DNA from: Thermatribacter velox
GTDB lineage: Bacteria; Atribacterota; Atribacteria; Atribacterales; Thermatribacteraceae
Reading direction: 5' to 3'
Length of the DNA stretch: 64,000 nucleotides
NCBI RefSeq assembly: GCF_038396615.1
Contig: NZ_CP121689.1
Span: forward strand, 2,058,001-2,122,000
Every line of letters begins with the position of its first letter. Position 1 is the stretch's first letter. The notes beneath the pieces were generated by a model, which was given only the letters and a program-made list of their open reading frames with translations, had not been told where the DNA came from and did not search any database. Of this stretch, positions 59,544 through 64,000 are shown one piece after another. Both the position numbers and the translations under genes were made by a program.

Positions 59544-61454
59544 CTAAATATCGAGATTAACAACTTCTCGAGCGTGCTCCCGGATAAATTCGCGCCGTGG
59601 ATCGACCGCGTCTCCCATTAAAATACTGAAGATTTCCTCCGCTTCCAGGGCGTCCTCAAGAGTAACCTTTTTCAGAGTTCTGGTCTCAGGATTCATAGCA
59701 GTCATCCACAACTGCTCGGGGTTCATTTCTCCAAGACCTTTGTAGCGCTGGATAGAGTATTTCTTTCCCTTCAAATTTTTCAACAGAGACTCCAACTCCT
59801 GATCGCTGTAAGCATAATAGTCGTTCTTCCCTTCCCGCACCCTATAAAGCGGAGGTAGAGCAATATAAATATAGCCCTCCTCAATGAGCGGCCTCATATA
59901 GCGGTAAAAAAAGGTTAAAAGCAGGGTACGGATATGCGCTCCATCAACATCTGCATCAGTCATAATGATGATTTTGTGATACCGTAATTTTTTTTCCGAG
60001 AAATCAGCTCCCAAACCGCAGCCCAGTGCCGCCACAATGTTACGAATTTCCTCGCTCGACAGTATCCGACTCATACTGGCTTTTTCCACATTAAGAATCT
60101 TACCTCGCAAGGGCATTATAGCCTGGAACTGACGGTCCCTACCCTGTTTGGCTGAACCACCCGCAGAATCCCCTTCCACAATAAATATTTCCGATTTTAA
60201 CGGGTCCTTCTCAACGCAGTCAGCCAGCTTCCCGGGCAAACTGGTAGATTCAATACTGTTTTTTTTACGGGCTATTTCTCGCGCCTTGCGAGCCGCCTGA
60301 CGAGCTCTGACTGACTGAAGAACTTTATTCACAATGGCGCGTGCAATACCCGGATTTTCCTCAAAAAAGGTAGACAAAAACCGCATAGTAGTCTCTTCCA
60401 CTAAACTCTTCAATTCTGCATTGCCCAGTTTGGTTTTGGTTTGACCTTCAAATTGGGGTTCTGGAAGTAAGATATTGACTACCGCACATAAGCCCTCTCT
60501 TACGTCGCTGCCGTTGGGGTACTCATCTTTATTTTTAACTAATTCGTACCTGGCAATGTAATCATTAATTACCCGAGTCAGGGCCGTTTTAAAACCTACA
60601 ACGTGGGTACCACCTTCCGCCGTGCGGATGTTGTTGGCGAAAGAGAGCACATTTTCAAGATAGCCATCATTATACTGGAGAGCCACCTCTATCTTTATGT
60701 CATCCTTGTTTTCAGAAAAATAAATGGGTTCTGGGTGAATAGTGTTTTTACCCCGATTCAGGTGCTCCACCAGCGATTTAATTCCACCTTTAAAGTGGTA
60801 TTTGCGCTCTTTACCGCTGCGTTCATCAACGAGCTGTATCGTTAAGCCCTCATTCAAGAAGGCAAGCTCTTTAAGGCGTTGAGCAACAATATCGAAATGG
60901 AAATTCGTGTCCTGGAAAATCTCGGGGTCTGGCTTAAAGCGAATTTTAGTACCTGTATGATCGGTGACACTAATTGGTCTCAAGTTTTCAATGGGTACAC
61001 CCCTTCTATATCTCTGTTTCCAGATTTTTCCTGCTTGCGCAATTTCAACTTCCAGCCACTCTGACAAGGCGTTAACAACTGAAATACCGACTCCGTGCAA
61101 ACCACCAGAAACCCGGTATACACCCTTATCGAACTTCCCACCGGCATGAAGTTTGGTAAGTACCACCTCAACAGCTGGTCTTCCAGCTTCGGGATGGATA
61201 TCAGTAGGAATACCCCTACCGTTATCGGCCACGGTGACGCTTCCGTCGGTATGGAGAATCACCTTTATTTCATCACAGTAACCAGCAAGCGCCTCGTCAA
61301 TACTGTTGTCCACCACCTCGAAAATAAGATGGTGCAAACCTTCCAGCCCAACGTTGCCAATATACATACTTGGACGCTTTCTTACTGCGTCCAGTCCTTC
61401 CAAAACTTTTATTTTTTCTGCGCTATATAGGGAATCTCCTGCATTCATCTTCAT
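59544..61454 (-). CDS. gyrB: DNA gyrase subunit B
   Basis: GyrB (636 aa), the ATPase subunit. GHKL ATP site: [38 protein letters not shown] and the [20 protein letters not shown] lid. The TOPRIM domain has [36 protein letters not shown] and the metal-binding [16 protein letters not shown]. The C-terminal end has [23 protein letters not shown]. The size is normal. GAGGTGA lies ten bases before the ATG. It follows dciA by 18 bases. Confidence 0.98.
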   Translation of the reverse strand: MKMNAGDSLYSAEKIKVLEGLDAVRKRPSMYIGNVGLEGLHHLIFEVVDNSIDEALAGYCDEIKVILHTDGSVTVADNGRGIPTDIHPEAGRPAVEVVLTKLHAGGKFDKGVYRVSGGLHGVGISVVNALSEWLEVEIAQAGKIWKQRYRRGVPIENLRPISVTDHTGTKIRFKPDPEIFQDTNFHFDIVAQRLKELAFLNEGLTIQLVDERSGKERKYHFKGGIKSLVEHLNRGKNTIHPEPIYFSENKDDIKIEVALQYNDGYLENVLSFANNIRTAEGGTHVVGFKTALTRVINDYIARYELVKNKDEYPNGSDVREGLCAVVNILLPEPQFEGQTKTKLGNAELKSLVEETTMRFLSTFFEENPGIARAIVNKVLQSVRARQAARKAREIARKKNSIESTSLPGKLADCVEKDPLKSEIFIVEGDSAGGSAKQGRDRQFQAIMPLRGKILNVEKASMSRILSSEEIRNIVAALGCGLGADFSEKKLRYHKIIIMTDADVDGAHIRTLLLTFFYRYMRPLIEEGYIYIALPPLYRVREGKNDYYAYSDQELESLLKNLKGKKYSIQRYKGLGEMNPEQLWMTAMNPETRTLKKVTLEDALEAEEIFSILMGDAVDPRREFIREHAREVVNLDI

Positions 61455-61472
61455 AGAACCAGCTTCACCTCA

Positions 61473-61787
61473 TTAACCACAGAATATTTTCAACCTATCA
61501 ACAACAATTCCCTCTTTTTTAAATTTTTCCTTGATTTCCTCTTCCCGACCTCTCACCTCGAGCACCCGGGTTGGTTCTGCAACCCTTATGTAGAGGGTAC
61601 CCTTCACAAAACGCAGTGCTTCACAAAAAGACGCTATTTCCGGGAACAAGTCCTGAAAGCTGCCAACCGCACGGTAAATAGCAACTTTACCAGATAAACC
61701 TTGCTTTTCAAGGACTTCCTCTAAAATATTGCCAATCAAGACAGGTTCTTTACAAAAAAAACGAGTGGTGCCCTCCTCATCAGGCAT
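61473..61787 (-). CDS. DUF721/DciA-like protein
   Basis: A 104-aa protein of the DUF721 family, which includes DciA, a helicase-loading partner of DnaB. The core FCEALRFVKGTLYIRVAEPTRVLEV is visible near the middle, preceded by a helix (PVLIGNILEEVLEKQGLSGKV). Position between recF and gyrB is typical for this family. It overlaps the recF end by eight bases. The role as a DnaB loader is inferred from the family and is not proven here. Confidence 0.75.
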   Translation of the reverse strand: MPDEEGTTRFFCKEPVLIGNILEEVLEKQGLSGKVAIYRAVGSFQDLFPEIASFCEALRFVKGTLYIRVAEPTRVLEVRGREEEIKEKFKKEGIVVDRLKIFCG

Positions 61788-62859
61788 CTTTTATCACTCT
61801 ACCCCTCTCCAGATAGAAACTCCAGGTTTCTTCTTCAGGCAGAAGCTTTTTCCACTGCAACTCAGTAGTCGTGATAAACACTTGCTCCTCTCGAAAAACA
61901 TCTCTAAGTAGAAACCGCCTTCTCTCTTCATCAAGGTCAGAAAAAACATCATCCAGTAAAATCACCACACCATAGCCCTTGGTAGATTTTATCACACTCG
62001 CTTCAGCAAGGCGTAGAGCTAAAGCGAGAGTTTTCTGTTCTCCCCAGGATGCAAAACTCCTTAAGTTTCTATTCTCTCTGATAAACTCTAAGTCATCGCG
62101 ATGAGGACCACAGGAAGTAAAACCCCTTTCTCTGTCAAGAGGAAGAGCATCTCCAAGAGCTTTAAACAAAGCATCCCCAATTTCTATTTCCCCGTTTACG
62201 GCATACCCTGAAGTGCGATATCGTAAAATAACTTTACTGGCCTTATCTTCTATCCTTTCGCGGTATTTTTCAAAGAAAGGCGATAATAAGGCCAGATATT
62301 TTAAACGAGCCTTTACAATCCTGGAGCCCACCTCTGCTATCTTTTCAGTATATACGTCGAGTAGCTCTCGATTAAGTGGTTGCTTGAGAAGACAATTTCT
62401 TTGCTGAAGGATATCCCCGTAAGTCTTCAAAAGCAGTCTATAAGTTGGAGAAATAAAGGAAATAGCCTCATCCAAGAACTGACGTCTCTTAAAAGGGTTG
62501 CCAGAAATTATCTCCAAATCATCGGGGAAATACCCTACCACACAATCTCTCTTTTTCTCTTTCCGGTTATCCAGTCTCCAATCCCTCGCCTCAAGTCCTA
62601 TCTTAACCTCTTTTTTAAAAAATAACTCACCGTCTCTAATAGTGGCGCCAAGATAAGCTTGAGCTTTTCCCCAGCGAATAAAATCTTCATTACGGTTCCC
62701 GCGAGGCGAGAAACCTCGTCCCAAGAAAAAAATAGCTTCTAAGAGATTACTCTTTCCTTGAGCATTACCCCCCCAAAAGACGTTAAAACGCTTTCCAAAA
62801 GTGAGTTCCGTGTCCTCTATATTCCTCCAATTCAAAAGAGCAAGCCTTTCAAAATACAT
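61780..62859 (-). CDS. recF: DNA replication and repair protein RecF
   Basis: RecF (359 aa) helps load RecA at gaps. Features: the N-terminal LALLNWRNIEDTELTFGKRF, Walker A GGNAQGKSNLLEAIFFLGRG, the signature RFTSCG-like ERGFTSCGPHRDDLEF, SWGEQKTLALALRLAEA (ABC signature) and the Walker B VVILLDDVFSDLDEERRRFLL. Some residues of the Walker A differ from the common GxNGQGKT, but the key GK[ST] is kept. It lies six bases after dnaN. Confidence 0.96.
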   Translation of the reverse strand: MYFERLALLNWRNIEDTELTFGKRFNVFWGGNAQGKSNLLEAIFFLGRGFSPRGNRNEDFIRWGKAQAYLGATIRDGELFFKKEVKIGLEARDWRLDNRKEKKRDCVVGYFPDDLEIISGNPFKRRQFLDEAISFISPTYRLLLKTYGDILQQRNCLLKQPLNRELLDVYTEKIAEVGSRIVKARLKYLALLSPFFEKYRERIEDKASKVILRYRTSGYAVNGEIEIGDALFKALGDALPLDRERGFTSCGPHRDDLEFIRENRNLRSFASWGEQKTLALALRLAEASVIKSTKGYGVVILLDDVFSDLDEERRRFLLRDVFREEQVFITTTELQWKKLLPEEETWSFYLERGRVIKDA

Positions 62860-62865
62860 TATTTG

Positions 62866-63960
62866 CTATTCTTCCAAACGGGTGGTCACTGGCATGAGCA
62901 CATATCGAAAATCTTCTTTTTCACCGAAGATCATAGTAGGAGATAATTCACCACTTATACCTATGGACACTTTTTCCCAGGAGATCACTCTCAAAGCATC
63001 GGTGAGATATTTAACGTTGAAAGCAATTTTTATTCCCTGACCGTCTATAACAGCTGGAATTTCCTCCTTAGCTACTCCCCAATCCTGAGAAACACAGGAT
63101 AAAACGAGAGATTTATCGCTCAGCTCAAAATCCACCACTCCTATTTCCCCCGAAACCACAACGGAAACCCTCTCCAGGGCCTCAAGGAGCACATCTCTAT
63201 CAACCAATACCGTAACCACGAAGTTATCCGGAATAACCTGTTTGTACTCAGGAAATTCTCCCTCGATAAGTCTCGAAAAAAGAGTGAGTTCTCCACTTTC
63301 AAATAAAATGTCTCCATCACCAAGTGCTACCTTTATCTCTCCCTCTGCCAAACGGACAATCTCCATAGCCACTTTCTGAGGCACAATAACTCGCGTTTCC
63401 TTCCCTGATTCGAGTGTTCCCACCCTGCTTATGCTTAAGCGATGGCCGTCAGTAGCTGCCAGTTCAAGGTAGCCTTCAGTAAAGTTAAATTGCAAACCGG
63501 TAAGAGGAGGTCTCGTTTCATCTTTAGAAACTGCGAAGCTGGTTTGCATAACTGCCTCTTTCAGTCTTTCTGCGGATATTAAATAATAACCGTCGTCGGG
63601 AAAAGGTGGGAACAATGGAAAGTCCTGAGCTGGAAAGCCACTTAATTTATAAAAGCTTTTTCCAGAAGACAACTCAATGTTGTTCCCTGAAACCTGAATA
63701 ATCACTTTATCCTTTAAAAGTCTGGAAAGGTTGTAAAGAACCTTTCCGGGAGCTACCACGCTTCCCTCTTCCAGCACAGACGCATTACAAACAAAAGAAA
63801 GGCCCATTTCCAGGTCCGAAGCAAGTAATTTAATTTGGTCCGAACCTACTGTCTCCATGAGGATACCCGAGAGAACAGGTAGAGGCGGTTTTGAGGATAC
63901 TCCTTTGTATACTTTAGCCACCGCTTTTTTCAATTCCTCTCGAGAGATTTCGATTTTCAT
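62866..63960 (-). CDS. dnaN: DNA polymerase III beta sliding clamp
   Basis: DnaN (364 aa), the ring that holds polymerase on DNA. It consists of three clamp-fold domains: residues 1-120 (SREELKKAVAKVYKGVSSKPPLPVLSGI), 121-245 (RPPLTGLQFNFTEGYLELAATDGHRLSISR) and 246-364 (the C-terminal end has the usual RYVLMPVTTR). ATG 63960 has a GGGAAAA run and AGAGGAG further upstream. dnaA and the origin are expected beyond the right edge. Its position as first gene in the block supports the replication operon. Confidence 0.97.
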   Translation of the reverse strand: MKIEISREELKKAVAKVYKGVSSKPPLPVLSGILMETVGSDQIKLLASDLEMGLSFVCNASVLEEGSVVAPGKVLYNLSRLLKDKVIIQVSGNNIELSSGKSFYKLSGFPAQDFPLFPPFPDDGYYLISAERLKEAVMQTSFAVSKDETRPPLTGLQFNFTEGYLELAATDGHRLSISRVGTLESGKETRVIVPQKVAMEIVRLAEGEIKVALGDGDILFESGELTLFSRLIEGEFPEYKQVIPDNFVVTVLVDRDVLLEALERVSVVVSGEIGVVDFELSDKSLVLSCVSQDWGVAKEEIPAVIDGQGIKIAFNVKYLTDALRVISWEKVSIGISGELSPTMIFGEKEDFRYVLMPVTTRLEE

Positions 63961-64000
63961 ATTTTCCCATCACTCCTCTTACCTATTACTACTATCTTTA

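Noticed and set aside
1-64000. CRISPR arrays, tRNA or rRNA genes
   Set aside because: I saw no regularly spaced direct repeats and no cloverleaf or T-loop sequences that held up on inspection.

Overview
The window reads as chromosomal DNA of a motile, anaerobic, probably thermophilic or subsurface fermentative bacterium with an outer membrane. The signs are a flagellin/FlaG/FliD cluster with flagellar-type sigma-28 promoters, an LptF/LptG-type lipopolysaccharide exporter subunit, several sugar and sugar-acid importers, and scavenging of cobalamin and biotin. Gene order dnaN-recF-dciA-gyrB-gyrA at the right edge places the window next to the replication origin. The combination resembles Atribacterota, deep Firmicutes or Thermotogota-like lineages. 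Atribacterota is a guess from gene content, not a demonstrated assignment. No rRNA, tRNA or CRISPR array was seen.

Layout. 1-7.2 kb: flagellar filament genes (fliD partial, flaG, flagellin) and two large glycosyltransferase/methyltransferase proteins, one broken by an in-frame TGA. 7.5-9.1 kb: a cobalamin riboswitch controlling a probable alpha-ribazole transporter and kinase. 9.1-14.4 kb: alcohol dehydrogenase, sugar-nucleotide epimerase and a CUT1 ABC importer. 14.5-17.3 kb: exonuclease VII and an isopropylmalate-type dehydrogenase. 17.3-22.3 kb: an envelope operon (LptF-like permease, two TPR proteins, ECF sigma factor, membrane protein with a glycogen-binding-like domain, secreted helical protein). 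23.1-30.0 kb: RpiB-type isomerase, SorC and GntR regulators, and a TRAP operon with a racemase-like enzyme and a TIM-barrel isomerase. 30.0-34.7 kb: a putative glycosidase and a UroD-like gene that is split by a GC-rich IS256-family element. 35.0-39.7 kb: ribose-type ABC importer. 40.2-46.1 kb: a second CUT1 importer with a beta-propeller glycosidase, a two-part chromate transporter, and a GntR regulator whose probable operators can be seen. 46.2-49.5 kb: YigZ and a large chemoreceptor with its own sigma-28 promoter. 49.6-64 kb: a nearly gapless minus-strand block running dnaN, recF, dciA, gyrB, gyrA, cobD, cobU, cobS, pduX, cobC, cbiB, a flippase-like membrane protein, birA and bioY, with a BirA operator before bioY.

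How it fits together. Cobalamin is handled by two blocks: riboswitch-cblT-cblS imports and phosphorylates alpha-ribazole, and pduX-cobD-cbiB-cobU-cobS-cobC makes the aminopropanol linker and assembles the nucleotide loop. This would allow B12 completion from scavenged corrinoid and alpha-ribazole. Four solute-binding-protein genes are each followed by a strong stem-loop before the membrane subunits, as expected for making more binding protein than permease. Two of them also have an AGGAGGTGA sequence at the predicted mRNA 5' end, far from any usable start codon. The most unusual points are these leaders, the TGA-broken methyltransferase, the IS-split UroD-like gene whose start codon survives beyond the element, the sigma/anti-sigma pair with a carbohydrate-binding-like domain, and the cobalamin genes fused to the replication operon.
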